Counted from the stretch's first letter, positions 39,128 through 53,300 are shown. The stretch: 64,000 nt of DNA from Diplolepis rosae (GCA_030998225.1 JAPYXD010000714.1:5828001-5892000); one strand, 5' to 3'. Made by a program: numbers and translations. Notes: generated by a model from the letters alone, not told the origin.

Positions 39128-42100
39128 AGTACTTCCAATGATAATGCATACATATGTGATGTCCATAGGTGGAAAACTTTTCTCGTTTTATATGTGAATT
39201 AACGGTCTACGTCACTGTTCGTTAAGTCACAGTTTTTGCTCTGTACGAGGGCCCTCCGCCCTAGATAAATTTACTTTTATTTTTTTTTTAGTACTTCCAA
39301 TAATAATGCATACATATGTGATGTCCATAGTTGGTCAAGTTTTTTCGTTTTATTTGTGAATTAACGGGCTAAGTCACTTTTCGTTAAGTCACAGTTTTTG
39401 CTCTGTACGAGGGCCCTCCGCCCTAGATAAATTTACTTTTATTTTTTTTTTAGTACTTCCAATGATAATGCATACACATGTGATGTCCATAGGTGGAAAA
39501 CTTTTCTCGTTTTATATGTGAATTAACGGTCTACGTCACTTTTCGTTAAGTCACAGTTTTTGCTCTGTACGAGGGCCCTCCGCCCTAGATAAATTTACTT
39601 TTATTTTTTTTTAGTACTTCCAATGATAATGCATACATATGTGATGTCCATAGTTGGTCAACTTTTTTCGTTTTATTTGTGAATTAACGGGCTAAGTCAC
39701 TTTTCGTTAAGTCACAGTTTTTGCTCTGTACGAGGGCCCTCCGCCCTAGATAAATTTACTTTTATTTTTTTTTTTAGTACTTCCAATGATAATGCATACA
39801 CATGTGATGTCCATAGGTGGAAAACTTTTCTCGTTTTATATGTGAATTAACGGTCTACGTCACTTTTCGTTAAGTCACAGTTTTTGCTCTCTACGAGGGC
39901 CCTCCGCCCTAGATAAATTTACTTTTATTTTTTTTTTTAGTACTTCCAATGATAATGCATACATATGTGATGTCCATAGTTGGTCAACTTTTTTCGTTTT
40001 ATTTGTGAATTAACGGGCTTAGTCACTTTTCGTTAAATCACTGTTTTTGCTCTGTACGAGGACCCTCCGCCCTCGGTTCATTTAATTTTAATTTCTTTTT
40101 TAGTACCTCCAATGATAATGAATACATATGTGATGTCCACAGGTGGTAAACGTTTTTCGTTTTATATGTGAATTAACGGTCTAAGTCACTTTTCGTTAAG
40201 TCACAGTTTTTGCTCTGTACGAGGGCCCTCCGCCCTAGATAAATTTACTTTTATTTTTTTTTTAGTACTTCCAATGATAATGCATACACATGTGATGTCC
40301 ATAGGTGGAAAACTTTTCTCGTTTTATATGTGAATTAACGGTCTACGTCACTTTTCGTTAAGTCACAGTTTTTTCTCTGTACGAGGGCCCTCCGCACTAG
40401 ATAAATTTACTTTTATTTTTTTTTTTTAGTACTTCCAATGATAATGCATACATATGTGATGTCCATAGGTGGAAAACTTTTCTCGTTTTATATGTGAATT
40501 AACGGGCTAAGTCACTTTTCGTTAAGTCACTGTTTTTGCTCTGTACGAGGGCCCTCCGCCCTAGATAAATTTACATTTATTTTTTTTTTTTAGTACTTCC
40601 AATGATAATGCATACATATGTGATGTCCATAGTTGGTCAACTTTTTTCGTTTTATTTGTGAATTAACGGGCTAAGTCACTTTTCGTTAAGTCTCAGTTTT
40701 TGCTCTGTACGAGGGCCCTCCGCCCTAGATAAATTTACTTTTATTTTTTTTTTTAGTGCTTCCAATGATAATGCATACATATGTGATGTCCATAGTTGGT
40801 CAACTTTTTTCGTTTTATTTGTGAATTAACGGGCTAAGTCACTTTTCGTTATGTCACAGTTTTTGCTCTGTACGAGGGCCCTCCGCCCTAGATAAATTTA
40901 CTTTTATTTTTTTTTTTAGTACTTCCAATGATAATGCATACATATGTGATGTCCATAGTTGGTCAACTTTTTTCGTTTTATTTGTGAATTAACGGGCTTA
41001 GTCACTTTTCGTTAAATCACTGTTTTTGCTCTGTACGAGGACCCTCCGCCCTCGGTTCATTTAATTTTAATTTCTTTTTTAGTACCTCCAATGATAATGA
41101 ATACATATGTGATGTCCACAGGTGGTAAACGTTTTTCGTTTTATATGTGAATTAACGGTCTAAGTCACTTTTCGTTAAGTCACAGTTTTTGCTCTGTACG
41201 AGGGCCCTCCGCCCTAGATAAATTTACTTTTATTTTTTTTTTTAGTACTTCCAATGATAATGCATACATATGTGATGTCCATAGTTGGTCAACTTTTTTC
41301 GTTTTATTTGTGAATTAACGGGCTAAGTCACTTTTCGTTAAGTCACTGTTTTTGCTCTGTACGAGGGCCCTCCGCCCTAGATAAATTTACATTTTTTTTT
41401 TTTTTTTAGTACTTCCAATGATAATGCATACATATGTGATGTCCATAGTTGGTCAACTTTTTTCGTTTTATTTGTGAATTAACGGGCTAAGTCAATTTTC
41501 GTTAAATCACTGTTTTTGCTCTGTACGAGGACCCTCCGCCCTCGGTTCATTTAATTTTAATTTCTTTTTTAGTACCTCCAATGATAATGAATACATATGT
41601 GATGTCCACAGGTGGTAAACGTTTTTCGTTTTATATGTGAATTAACGGTCTAAGTCACTTTTCGTTAAGTCACAGTTTTTGCTCTGTACGAGGGCCCTCC
41701 GCCCTAGATAAATTTACTTTTATTTTTTTTTTTAGTACTTCCAATGATAATGCATACATATGTGATGTCCATAGTTGGTCAACTTTTTTCGTTTTATTTG
41801 TGAATTAACGGGCTAAGTCACTTTTCGTTAAGTCACAGCTTTTGCTCTGTACGAGGGCCCTCCGCCCTAGATAAATTTACTTTTATTTTTTTTTTTTAGT
41901 ACTTCCAATGATAATGCATACATATGTGATGTCCATAGGTGGTAAACGTTTTTCGTTTTATATGTGAATTAAAAGTCTAAGTCACTTTTCGTTAAGTCAC
42001 AGTTTTTGCTCTGTACGAGGGCCCTCCGCCCTAGATAAATTTACTTTTATTTTTTTTTTAGTACTTCCAATGATAATGCATACATATGTGATGTCCATAG

Positions 42101-43175
42101 TTGGTCAACTTTTCTCGTTTTATATGTGAATTAACGGTCTACGTCACTTTTCGTTAAGTCACAGCTTTTGCTCTGTACGAGGGCCCTCCTCCCTAGATAA
42201 ATTTACTTTCATTTTTTTTTTCAGTTCTTCCAATGATAATGTATACATATGTGACGTCCATAGGTGGTAAACGTTTTTCGTTTTATATGTGAATTAACGG
42301 GCTAAGTCACTTTTCGTTAAGTCACTGTTTTTGCTCTGTACGAGGGCCCTCCGCCCTAGATAAATTTACTTTTATTTTTTTTTTCAGTACTTCCAATGAT
42401 AATGCATACATATGTGATGTCCATAGGTGGTAAACTTTTTTCGTTTTATATGTGAATTAACGGGCTAAGTCACTTTTCGTTAAGTCACTGTTTTTGCTCT
42501 GTACGAGGACCCTCCGCCCTCGGTTCATTTAATTGTAATTTTTTTTTAGTAACACAAATAATAATGCATACATATGTGATGTCTATAGGTGGAAAACTTT
42601 TCTCGTTTTATATGTGAATTAACGGTCTACGTCACTTTTCGTTAAGTCACAGTTTTTGCTCTGTACGAGGGCCCTCCGCCCTAGATAAATTTACTTTTAT
42701 TTCTTTTTTTAGTACTTCCAATGATAATGCATACACATGTGATGTCCATAGGTGGAAAACTTTTCTCGTTTTATATGTGAATTAACGGTCTACGTCACTT
42801 TTCGTTAAGTCACAGTTTTTGCTCTGTACGAGGGCCCTCCGCCCTAGATAAATTTACTTTTATTTTTTTTTTTAGTACTTCCAATGATAATGCATACATA
42901 TGTGATGTCCATAGGTGGAAAACTTTTCTCGTTTTATATGTGAATTAACGGTCTACGTCACTTTTCGTTAAGTCACAGATTTTGCTCTGTACGAGGGCCC
43001 TCCGTCCTAGATAATTTTAATTTAAATTTTTTTTTTTAGTACTTCCAATGATAATGCATACATATGTGATGTCCATAGTTGGTCAACTTTTCTCGTTTTA
43101 TATGTGAATTAACGGTCTACGTCACTTTTCGTTAAGTCACAGCTTTTGCTCTGTACGAGGGCCCTCCTCCCTAGA

Positions 43176-43200
43176 TAAATTTATTTTAATTATCTTTGGA
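43176..43200 (+). repeat. Monomer junction lacking the T-run
   Basis: The linker between two monomers reads TAAATTTATTTTAATTATCT then TTGGAGTACCTCC, replacing the usual run of eight or more T. I saw this linker nowhere else in the window. The two flanking monomers are ordinary. Confidence 0.75.
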
Positions 43201-45479
43201 GTACCTCCAATGATAATGCATACATATGTGATGTCCATAGGTGGTAAACGTTTTTCGTTTTATATGTGAATTAACGGGCTAAGTCACTTTTCGTTAAGTC
43301 ACTGTTTTTGCTCTGTACGAGGACCCTCCGCCCTCGGTTCATTTAATTGTAATTTTTTTTTTAGTAACACAAATAATAATGCATACATATGTGATGTCTA
43401 TAGGTGGAAAACTTTTCTCGTTTTATATGTGAATTATCGGTCTACGTCACTTTTCGTTAAGTCACAGCTTTTGCTCTGTACAAGGGGCCTCCGCCCTAGA
43501 TAAATTTACTTTTATTTTTTTTTTTAGTACTTCCAATGATAATGCATACATATGTGATGTGCATAGGTGGAAAACTTTTCTCGTTTTATATGTGAATTAA
43601 CGGTCTACGTCACTTTTCGTTAAGTCACAGCTTTTGCTCTGTACGAGGGCCCCCCGCCCTAGATAAATTTACTTTTATTTTTTTTTTCAGTTCTTCCAAT
43701 GATAATGCATACATATGTGATGTCCATAGTTGGTCAACTTTTTTCGTTTTATTTGTGAATTAACGGGCTAAGTCACTTTTCGTTAAGTCACAGTTTTTGC
43801 TCTGTACGAGGGCCCTCCGCCCTAGATAAATTTACTTTTATTTTTTTTTTTTAGTACTTCCAATGATAATGCATACATATGTGATGTCCATAGTTGGTCA
43901 ACTTTTTTCGTTTTATTTGTGAATTAACGGGCTAAGTCACTTTTCGTTAAGTCACTGTTTTTGCTCTGTACGAGGACCCTCCGCCCTCGGTTCATTTAAT
44001 TTTAATTTTTTTTTTAGTAACACAAATAATAATGCATACACATGTGATGTCCATAGTTGGTCAACATTTTTCGTTTTATTTGTGAATTAACGGGCTAAGT
44101 CACTTTTCGTTAAGTCACAGTTTTTGCTCTGTACGAGGGCCCTCCGCCCTAGATAAATTTACTTTTATTTTTTTTTTTAGTACTTCCAATGATAATGCAT
44201 ACACATGTGATGTCCATAGGTGGAAAACTTTTCTCGTTTTATATGTGAATTAACGGTCTACGTCACTTTTCGTTAAGTCACAGCTTTTGCTCTGTACAAG
44301 GGGCCTCCGCCCTAGATAAATTTACTTTTATTTTTTTTTTTTAGTACTTCCAATGATAATGCATACATATGTGATGTCCATAGTTGGTCAACTTTTTTCG
44401 TTTTATTTGTGAATTAACGGGCTAAGTCACTTTTCGTTAAGTCACTGTTTTTGCTCTGTACGAGGGCCCTCCGCCCTAGATAAATTTACTTTTATTTTTT
44501 TTTTTAGTACTTCCAATGATAATGCATACATATGTGATGTCCATAGGTGGAAAACTTTTCTCGTTTTATATGTGAATTAACGGTCTACGTCACTTTTCGT
44601 TAAGTCACAGTTTTTGCTCTGTACGAGGGCCCTCCGCCCTAGATAAATTTACTTTTATTTTTTTTTTTAGTACTTCCAATGATAATGCATACATATGTGA
44701 TGTCCATAGTTGGTCAACTTTTTTCGTTTTATTTGTGAATTAACGGGCTAAGTCACTTTTCGTTATGTCACAGTTTTTGCTCTGTACGAGGGCCCTCCGC
44801 CCTAGATAAATTTACTTTTATTTTTTTTTTAGTACTTCCAATGATAATGCATACATATGTGATGTCCATAGTTGGTCAACTTTTTTCGTTTTATTTGTGA
44901 ATTAACGGGCTAAGTCACTTTTCGTTAAGTCACTGTTTTTGCTCTGTACGAGGACCCTCCGCCCTCGGTTCATTTAATTTTAATTTCTTTTTTAGTACCT
45001 CCAATGATAATGAATACATATGTGATGTCCATAGGTGGAAAACTTTTTCTCGTTTTATTTGTGAATTAACGGGCTAAGTCACTTTTCGTTAAGTCACAGC
45101 TTTTGCTCTGTACAAGGGGCCTCGGCCCTAGATAAATTTACTTTTATTTTTTTTTTTTAGTACTTCCAATGATAATGCATACACATGTGATGTCCATAGT
45201 TGGTCAACTTTTTTCGTTTTATTTGTGAATTAACGGGCTATGTCACTTTTCGTTATGTCACAGTTTTTGCTCTGTACGTGGGCCCTCCGCCCTAGATAAA
45301 TTTACTTTTATTTTTTTTTTTAGTACTTCCAATGATAATGCATACATATGAGATGTCCATAGTTGGTCAACTTTTTTTCGTTTTGCTTGTGAATTAACGG
45401 GCTAAGTCACTTTTCGTTAAGTCACAGTTTTTGCTCTGTACGAGGGCCCTCCGCCCTAGATAAATTTACTTTTATTTTT

Positions 45480-48400
45480 TTTTTTTAGTACTTCCAATGA
45501 TAATGCATACATATGTGATGTCCACAGGTGGTAAACGTTTTTCGTTTTATATGTGAATTAACGGTCTAAGTCACTTTTCGTAAAGTCACAGTTTTTGCTC
45601 TGTACGAGGACCCTCTGCCCTCGGTTCATTTAATTTTAATTTCTTTTTTAGTACCTCCAATGATAATGAATACATATGTGATGTCCACAGGTGGTAAACG
45701 TTTTTCGTTTTATATGTGAATTAACGGTCTAAGTCACTTTTCGTAAAGTCACAGTTTTTGCTCTCTACAAGGGGCCTCGGCCCTAGATAAATTTAATTTT
45801 ATTTTTTTTTTTTAGTACTTCCAATGATAATGCATACACATGTGATGTCCATAGTTGGTCAACTTTTTTCGTTTTATTTGCGAATTAACGGGCTAAATCA
45901 CTTTTCGTTATGTCACAGTTTTAGCTCTGTACGAGGGCCCTCCGCCCTCGATAAATTTTTTTATTTTTTTTTTAGTACTTCCAATGATAATGCATACATA
46001 TGTGATGTCCATAGTTGGTAAACTTTTTTGTTTTTTTTTGTGAATTAACGGGCTAAGTCACTTTTCGTTAAGTCACAGTTTTTGCTCTGTACGAGGGCCC
46101 TCCGCCCTAGATAAATTTACTTTTATTTTTTTTTTTAGTACTTCCAATGATAATGCATACATATGTGATGTCCATAGGTGGAAAACTTTTCTCGTTTTAT
46201 ATGTGAATTAACGGTCTACGTCACTTTTCGTTAAGTCACAGCTTTTGCTCTGTACGAGGGCCCTCCGCCCTAGATAAATTTACTTTTATTTTTTTTTTCA
46301 GTTCTTCCAATGATAATGCATACATATGTGATGTCCATAGGTGGTAAACGTTTTTCGTTTTATATGTGAATTAACGGGCTAAGTCACTTTTCGTTAAGTC
46401 ACTGTTTTTGCTCTGTACGAGGACCCTCCGCCCTCGGTTCATTTAATTTTAATTTTTTTTTTAGTAACACAAATAATAATGCATACATATGTGATGTCCA
46501 TAGGTGGAAAACTTTTCTCGTTTTATATGTGAATTAACGGTCTACGTCACTTTTCGTTAAGTCACAGCTTTTGCTCTGTACAAGGGGCCTCCGCCCTAGA
46601 TAAATTTACTTTTATTTTTTTTTTTAGTACTTCCAATGATAATGCATACACATGTGATGTCCATAGGTGGAAAACTTTTCTCGTTTTATATGTGAATTAA
46701 CGGTCTACGTCACTTTTCGTTATGTCACAGTTTTTGCTCTGTACGAGGGCCCTCCGCCCTAGATAAATTTACTTTTATTTTTTTTTTAGTACTTCCAATG
46801 ATAATGCATACATATGTGATGTCCATAGTTGGTCAACTTTTTTCGTTTTATTTGTGAATTAACGGGCTAAGTCACTTTTCGTTAAGTCACTGTTTTTGCT
46901 CTGTACTAGGACCCTCCGCCCTCGGTTCATTTAATTTTAATTTTTTTTTTAGTAACACAAATAATAATGCATACACATGTGATGTCCATAGGTGGAAAAC
47001 TTTTCTCGTTTTATATGTGAATTAACGGTCTACGTCACTTTTCGTTAAGTCACAGTTTTTGCTCTGTACGAGGGCCCTCCGCCCTAGATAAATTTACTTT
47101 TATTTTTTTTTTAGTACTTCCAATGATAATGCATACATATGTGATGTCCATAGTTGGTCACCTTTTTTGTTTTATTTGTGAATTAACGGGCTAAGTCACT
47201 TTTCGTTATGTCACAGTTTTTGCTCTGTACGAGGGCCCTCCGCCCTAGATAAATTTACTTTTATTTTTTTTTTAGTACTTCCAATGATAATGCATACATA
47301 TGTGATGTCCATAGTTGGTCAACTTTTTTCGTTTTATTTGTGAATTAACGGGCTAAGTCACTTTTCGTTAAGTCACTGTTTTTGCTCTGTACGAGGACCC
47401 TCCGCCCTCGGTTCATTTAATTTTAATTTCTTTTTTAGTACCTCCAATGATAATGAATACATATGTGATGTCCATAGGTGTAACACTTTTTTCGTTTTAT
47501 TTGTGAATTAACGGGCTAAGTCACTTTTCGTTAAGTCACAGCTTTTGCTCTGTACAAGGGGCCTCGGCCCTAGATAAATTTACTTTTATTTTTTTTTTTT
47601 AGTACTTCCAATGATAATGCATACATATGTGATGTCCATAGTTGGTCAACTTTTTTCGTTTTATTTGTGAATTAACGGGCTAAGTCACTTTTCGTTATGT
47701 CACAGTTTTTGCTCTGTACGAGGGCCCTCCGCCCTAGATAAATTTACTTTTATTTTTTTTTTAGTACTTCCAATGATAATGCATACATATGTGATGTCCA
47801 TAGTTGGTCAACTTTTTTCGTTTTATTTGTGAATTAACGGGCTAAGTCACTTTTCGTTAAGTCACAGTTTTTGCTCTGTACGAGGGCACTCCGCCCTAGA
47901 TAAATTTACTTTTATTTTTTTTTTTTAGTACTTCCAATGATAATGCATACATATGTGATGTCAACAGGTGGTAAACGTTTTTCGTTTTATATTTGAATTA
48001 ACGCTCTAAGTCACTTTCCGTTAAGTCACTGTTTTTGCTCTGTACGAGGACCCTCCGCCCTCGGTTCATTTAATTTTAATTTCTTTTTTAGTACCTCCAA
48101 TGATAATGAATACATATGTGATGTCCACAGGTGGTAAACGTTTTTCGTTTTATATGTGAATTAACGGTCTAAGTCACTTTTCGTAAAGTCACAGTTTTTG
48201 CTCTCTACAAGGGGCCTCGGCCCTAGATAAATTTAATTTAATTTTTTTTAGTACTTCCAATGATAATGCATACACATGTGATGTCCATAGTTGGTCAACT
48301 TTTTTCGTTTTATTTGCGAATTAACGGGCTAAGTCACTTTTCGTTATGTCACAGTTTTTGCTCTGTACGAGGGCCCTCCGCCCTAGATAAATTTTTTTTA

Positions 48401-49330
48401 TTTTTTTTTAGTACTTCCAATGATAATGCATACATATGTGATGTCCATAGTTGGTCAACTTTTTTTCGTTTTATTTGTGAATTAACGGGCTATGTCACTT
48501 TTCGTTAAGTCACAGTTTTTGCTCTGTACGAGGGCCCTCCGCCCTAGATAAATTTACTTTTATTTTTTTTTTTAGTACTTCCAATGATAATGCATACATA
48601 TGTGATGTCCATAAGTGGAAAACTTTTCTCGTTTTATATGTGAATTAACGGTCTACGTCACTTTTCGTTAAGTCACAGCTTTTGCTCTGTACGAGGGCCC
48701 TCCGCCCTAGATAAATTTACTTTTATTTTTTTTTTCAGTTCTTCCAATGATAATGCATACATATGTGATGTCCAAAGGTGGTAAACGTTTTTCGTTTTAT
48801 ATGTGAATTAACGGGCTAAGTCACTTTTCGTTAAGTCACTGTTTTTGCTTCGTACGAGGACCCTCCGCCCTCGGTTCATTTAATTTTAATTTTTTTTTTA
48901 GTAACACAAATAATAATGCATACATATGTGATGTACATATGTGGAAAACTTTTCTCGTTTTATATGTGAATTAACGGTCTACGTCACTTTTCGTTAAGTC
49001 ACAGCTTTTGCTCTGTACAAGGGGCCTCCGCCCTAGATAAATTTACTTTTATTTTTTTTTTAGTACTTCCAATGATAATGCATACACATGTGATGTCCAT
49101 AGGTGGAAAACTTTTCTCGTTTTATATGTGAATTAACGGTCTACGTCACTTTTCGTTAAGTCACAGTTTTTGCTCTGTACGAGGGCCCTCCGCCCTAGAT
49201 AAATTTACTTTTATTTTTTTTTTTAGTACTTCCAATGATAATGCATACATATGTGATGTCCATAGTTGGTCAACTTTTTTCGTTTTATTTGTGAATTAAC
49301 GGGCTTAGTCACTTTTCGTTAAATCACTGT
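45480..49330 (+). repeat. 15-monomer repeat pair marked by CTCTCTACAAGGGGCCTCGG
   Basis: CTCTCTACAAGGGGCCTCGG occurs at 45761 and 48201, 2440 bp (15 monomers) apart. In both it is followed by a B unit with ATTTGCGAATTAACGGG. A further copy is at 53423. The preceding units share GTCACTTTTCGTAAAGTCAC and GTCCACAGGTGG. The flanks of the two copies are only partly co-linear (GTCAACAGG and GCTCTAAG occur only near 47.95 kb). Confidence 0.75.
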
Positions 49331-49529
49331 TTTTGCTCTGTACGAGGACCCTCCGCCCTCGGTTCATTTAATTTTAATTTCTTTTTTAGTACCTCCAATG
49401 ATAATGCATACATATGTGATGTCCATAGGTGGTAAACGTTTTTCGTTTTATATGTGAATTAACGGTCTAAGTCACTTTTCGTTAAGTCACAGCTTTTGCT
49501 CTGTACGAGGGCCCTCCGCCCTAGATAAA

Positions 49530-49552
49530 TTTTTTTTTTTTTTTTTTTTTTT
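49530..49552 (+). repeat. Expanded T-run, 23 T
   Basis: TAGATAAA is followed directly by 23 uninterrupted T, where the usual unit has TTTACTTTTA then 8 to 12 T. The C and A interruptions have been lost. A second, longer example lies 490 bp (3 monomers) downstream. Confidence 0.85.
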
Positions 49553-50019
49553 AGTACTTCCAATGATAATGCATACATATGTGATGTCCATAGTTGGTCA
49601 ACTTTTCTCGTTTTATATGTGAATTAACGGTCTACGTCACTTTTCGTTAAGTCACAGTTTTTGCTCTGTACGAGGGCCCTCCGCCCTAGATAAATTTACT
49701 TTTATTTTTTTTTTTAGTACTTCCAATGATAATGCATACATATGTGATGTCCATAGTTGGTCAACTTTTTTTGTTTTATATGTGAAATAACGGTCTAAGT
49801 CACTTTTCGTTAAGTCACAGTCTTTGCTCTGTACGAGGGCACTCCGCCCTAGATAAATTTACTTTTATTTTTTTTTTATTACTTCCAATGATAATGCATA
49901 CATATGTGATGTCCATAGTTGGTCAACTTTTTTCGTTTAATTTGTGAATTAACGGGCTAAGTCACTTTTCGTTAAGTCACAGCTTTTGCTCTGTACGAGG
50001 GCCCTCCGCCCTAGATAAA

Positions 50020-50044
50020 TTTTTTTTTTTTTTTTTTTTTTTTT
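50020..50044 (+). repeat. Expanded T-run, 25 T (longest seen)
   Basis: This is the same structure as at 49530-49552, three monomers further on, with 25 T. It is the longest homopolymer I found in the window. Confidence 0.85.
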
Positions 50045-50350
50045 AGTACTTCCAATGATAATGCATACATATGTGATGTCCATAGTTGGTCAACTTTTCT
50101 CGTTTTATATGTGAATTAACGGTCTACGTCACTTTTCGTTAAGTCACAGTTTTTGCTCTGTACGAGGGCACTCCGCCCTAGATAAATTTACTTTTATTTT
50201 TTTTTTTTATGACTTCCAATGATAATGCATACATATGTGATGTCCATAGTTGGTCAACTTTTTTCGTTTAATTTGTGAATTAACGGGCTAAGTCACTTTT
50301 CGTTCAGTCACTGTTTTTGCTCTGTACGAGGACCCTCCGCCCTCGGTTCA

Positions 50351-53300
50351 TTTAATTTTAATTTTTTTTTTAGTACCTCCAATGATAATGAATACATATG
50401 TGATGTCCACAGGTGGTAAACGTTTTTCGTTTTATATGTGAATTAACGGTCTAAGTCACTTTTCGTTAAGTCACAGTTTTTGCTCTGTACGAGTGCCCTC
50501 CGCCCTAGATACATTCAATTTTGAAAATGTTTTATAGTACATCCAATGATATCACATACATATGTGATATCCATAGGTGGTAAACTTTTTTCGTTTTATA
50601 TGTAAATGAACCGTCTTAGTCAATTTTCGTCCCACCCTTGCAGTTTTTGCTCTGCAAGAGGACCCTCCGCACTCGGTTCATTTAATTTTAATTTTTTTTT
50701 AGTACCTCCAATGATAATGAATACATATGTGATGTCCACAGGTCGTAAACGTTTTTCGTTTTATATGTGAATTAACGGTCTAAGTCACTTTTCGTTAAGT
50801 CACAGTTTTTGCTCTGTACGAGGGCCCTCCGCCCTAGATAAATTTACTTTCATTTTTTTTTTCAGTTCTTCCAATGATAATGCATACATATGTGATGTCC
50901 ATAGTTGGTCAACTTTTCTCGTTTTATATGTGAATTAACGGTCTACGTCACTTTTCGTTAAGTCACAGTTTTTGCTCTGTACGAGGGCCCTCCGCCCTAG
51001 ATAAATTTACTTTTATTTTTTTTTTAGTACTTCCAATGATAATGCATACATATGTGATGTCCATAGTTGGTCAACTTTTTTCGTTTTATTTGTGAATTAA
51101 CGGGCTAAGTCACTTTTCGTTAAGTCACTGTTTTTGCTCTGTACGAGGACCCTCCGCCCTCGGTTCATTTAATTTTAATTTTTTTTTTTAGTACCTCCAA
51201 TGATAATGAATACATATGTGATGTCCACAGGTGGTAAACGTTTTTCGTTTTATTTGTGAATTAACGGTCTAAGTCACTTTTCGTTAAGTCACAGTTTTTG
51301 CTCTGTACGAGGGCACTCCGCCCTACACAAATTTACTTTTATTTTTTTTTTTTATGACTTCCAATGATAATGCATACATATGTGATGTCCACAGGTGGTA
51401 AACGTTTTTCGTTTTATATGTGAATTAACGGTCTAAGTCACTTTTCGTAAAGTCACAGTTTTTGCTCTGTACGAGGGCCCTCCGCCCTAGATAAATTTAC
51501 TTTTATTTTTTTTTTATTACTTCCAATGATAATGCATACATATGTGATGTCCATAGTTGGTCAACTTTTTTCGTTTTATTTGCGACTTAACGGGCTAAGT
51601 CACTTTTCGTTAAGTCACAGTTTTTGCTCTGTACGAGGGCACTCCGCCCTAGATAAATTTACTTTTATTTTTTTTTTTATGACTTCCAATGATAATGAAT
51701 ACATATGTGATGTCCATAGTTGGTCAACTTTTTTCGTTTTATTTGTGAATTAACGGGCTAAGTCAATTTTCGTCCCACCCTTGCAGTTTTTGCTCTGTAA
51801 GAGGGCCCTCCGCCCTCGGTTCAATTAATTTTTTTTTTAGTACCTCCAATGATAATGAATACATATGTGATGTCCACAGGTGGTAAACGTTTTTCGTTTT
51901 ATATGTGAATTAACGGTCTAAGTCACTTTTCGTTAAGTCACAGTTTTTGCTCTGTACGAGGACCCTCCGCCATCCGTACATTCAATTTTAATTCTTTTTG
52001 TAATACCTCCAATGATAATGCATACATATGTGATGTCCATAGGTGGTAAACGTTTTTCGTTTTATATGTGAATTAACGGTCTAAGTCACTTTTCGTTAAG
52101 TCACAGTTTTTGCTCTGTACGAGTGCCCTCCTCCCTAGATACATTCAATTTTGAATATGTTTTATAGTACATCCAATGATATTGCATACATATATGAAGA
52201 CAATAGGTGGTGCACTTTTTTCGTTTTATATGTAAATTAACCGTCTAAATCAATTTTCGTTCGGTCCCTTGCAGTTTTTGCTCTATACGAGGGCCCTTCG
52301 CCCTAGATAAATTTAATTTAAATTTTTTTTTTAGTACCTCCAATGATAATGCATACATATGTGATGTCCATAGGTGGTAAACGTTTTTCGTTTTATATGT
52401 GAATTAACGGTCTAAGTCACTTTTCGTTAAGTCACAGTTTTTGCTCTGTACGAGTGCCCTCCGCGCTAGATACATTCAATTTTGAAAATGTTTTATAGTA
52501 CATCCAATGATATTGCATACATATATGAAGTCAATAGGTGGTGCACTTTTTTTGTTTTATATGTGAATTAACGGTTTAAGTTGCTTTTCATTAGGTCACA
52601 GTTTTTGCTCTGTACGAGGACCCTCCGCCCTCTGTTCATATAATTTTAATTTTTTTTTAGTACCTCAAATGATAATGCATACATATGTGATGTCCATAGG
52701 TGGAAAACTTTTTTCGTTTTATTTGTGAATTAACGGGCTAAGTCACTTTTCGTTAAGTCACAGCTTTTGCTCTGTACAAGGGGCCTCGGCCCTAGATAAA
52801 TTTACTTTTATTTTTTTTTTTTAGTACTTCCAATGATAATGCATACACATGTGATGTCCATAGTTGGTCAACTTTTTTCGTTTTATTTGTGAATTAACGG
52901 GCTAAGTCACTTTTCGTTATGTCACAGTTTTTGCTCTGTACGAGGGCCCTCCGCCCTAGATAAATTTACTTTTATTTTTTTTTTTAGTACTTCCAATGAT
53001 AATGCATACATATGTGATGTCCATAGTTGGTCAACGTTTTTCGTTTTATTTTTGAATTAACGGGCTAAGTCACTTTTCGTTATGTCACAGTTTTTGCTCT
53101 GTACGAGGGCCCTCCGCCCTAGATAAATTTACTTTTATTTTTTTTTTTAGTACTTCCAATGATAATGCATACATATGTGATGTCCACAGGTGGTAAACGT
53201 TTTTCGTTTTATATGTGAATTAACGGTCTAAGTCACTTTTCGTAAAGTCACAGTTTTTGCTCTGTACGAGGACCCTCTGCCCTCGGTTCATTTAATTTTA

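Larger units (their letters stand above)
37662..50350 (+). repeat. Homogeneous A/B/C block with 3- and 6-monomer periodicity
   Basis: About 77 monomers. The first two units repeat 20292-20580 (TCTTCGTCAC at 37740 against 20370; CGCCGTACATAAATTT at 37791 against 20421; offset 17370 bp, 106 monomers). The C variant GTTAAATCAC occurs at 40032, 41011 and 41501 (6 and 3 monomers apart), again at 49318, and upstream at 30707, 34480 and 34971. The variant GTGAATTATCGG at 43396 onward repeats 17881 onward (offset 25515 bp, 156 monomers). Confidence 0.82.
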
